64,000 bases of DNA. Source: Novosphingobium lentum NBRC 107847. GTDB taxonomy: Bacteria > Pseudomonadota > Alphaproteobacteria > Sphingomonadales > Sphingomonadaceae. The notes under the pieces were generated by a model, which was not told the origin of the DNA, did no database searches, and saw only the letters and a program-made list of their open reading frames with translations. The position numbers and the translations under genes were made by a program. Positions 63,669 through 64,000 of the stretch are shown one piece after another. How positions within the stretch are numbered: position 1 is the stretch's first letter; each line of letters starts with the position of its first letter. Location of the stretch: the NCBI RefSeq assembly GCF_001590965.1, contig NZ_BCTW01000008.1, positions 107,501 through 171,500 of the forward strand. The letters run 5' to 3'.

Positions 63669-64000
63669 GACGGATGGCGGACAGGCCAAGGGTCTGCAAC
63701 CGGTGCACCCGAACGTCAGCCATGCGAATTGCCGAGCCGGAAGCGGCCTTTCCGGACAAGATCACAAAGGGAACCATTGCCCGTAAGGCTGCTTGCGACC
63801 AGAAATCGCCGTTCCCCGATGACGGCGCGAATGTCCGAATCTGACAGGAGCCGCCGACCGAGGGTCATGAAGCTGTCTGTCTGTAGCAGCCGCCAAAGCA
63901 GCGGTTCTGAGTGTCGAATTGAGCCATCGAAACTTTCCGCTCGTTCATGAGACGTTACGGCCAAGTTTGATTGCTATCTGCGCAGGCGCAGGACCGACCA
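63669..64000. other. Tail region, no supported gene
   Basis: After uvrC there is no convincing gene to the window edge. A minus-strand frame (63716-63964) with a TTG start gives a protein-like sequence (SFDGSIRHSEPLLWRLLQTDSFM), but has no clear ribosome site; it may be a fragment of a gene or element continuing to the right. Confidence 0.45.

Overview
The window is high-GC DNA (roughly two thirds G+C by eye) from an alphaproteobacterium, most likely a sphingomonad (Novosphingobium/Sphingomonas type). This rests on the gene families present, the block infA-maf-RNase E/G-yacG-tRNA-Phe, the TonB-type receptor, the NasST/ANTAR-controlled nitrate cluster and a glucose-CDP sugar pathway. The taxonomy is an inference from gene content; no 16S rRNA gene is present.

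Layout. (1) 1-9.1 kb, general metabolism and membrane: the 3' part of a GMC flavo-oxidoreductase, a small membrane protein, an osmoprotectant ABC transporter (ATPase plus a permease fused to its binding domain), an MgtC/DUF4010 membrane protein, a cardiolipin synthase, and a SulP anion transporter coupled to a ParB-like protein. (2) 9.2-22.4 kb, a co-directional surface-polysaccharide cluster: a membrane glycosyltransferase; rfbF-rfbG-rfbH, which make CDP-4-keto-3,6-dideoxyglucose; a NeuB-like synthase; a thiamine-diphosphate enzyme; a HAD phosphatase; an SDR; a GT2/GtrA flippase pair; and two methyltransferases. The combination points to an unusual branched or higher-carbon deoxysugar. (3) 22.4-28.5 kb: tRNA-Pro, a CAU-anticodon tRNA, a WalW-type deacetylase, a histidine kinase, an Lrp regulator, a molybdopterin oxidoreductase and a PilZ protein.

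(4) 28.6-42.9 kb, a complete nitrate assimilation regulon: nasT-nasS (RNA-binding antiterminator and its nitrate sensor), a nitrate ABC transporter (lipoprotein, permease, double ATPase), an outer-membrane porin, nirB-nirD, nasA, and the siroheme methyltransferase cobA. Two leaders, one before nrtA and one before nirB, share the same sequence blocks, an ANTAR-type hexaloop hairpin and an intrinsic terminator. NasT is therefore expected to release both halves of the pathway in parallel when nitrate is sensed.

(5) 43.0-46.1 kb: glutaminase and a HisKA_2 sensor kinase in lower-GC, gene-poor DNA. (6) 46.1-56.3 kb, a genomic island in the 3' end of tRNA-Phe: a P4-type integrase beside the tRNA, a degenerate copy of the tRNA end at the far side, a type I restriction-modification system (hsdM-hsdS-hsdR), an SRAP peptidase, a second tyrosine recombinase with two small DNA-binding partners, and one unrecognised protein. 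(7) 56.3-64 kb, core chromosome: tRNA-Phe, yacG, RNase E/G, maf, infA, a glycine-rich TonB-type receptor, uvrC, and a gene-free tail with palindromic repeats.

No CRISPR array, rRNA operon or insertion sequence was seen.
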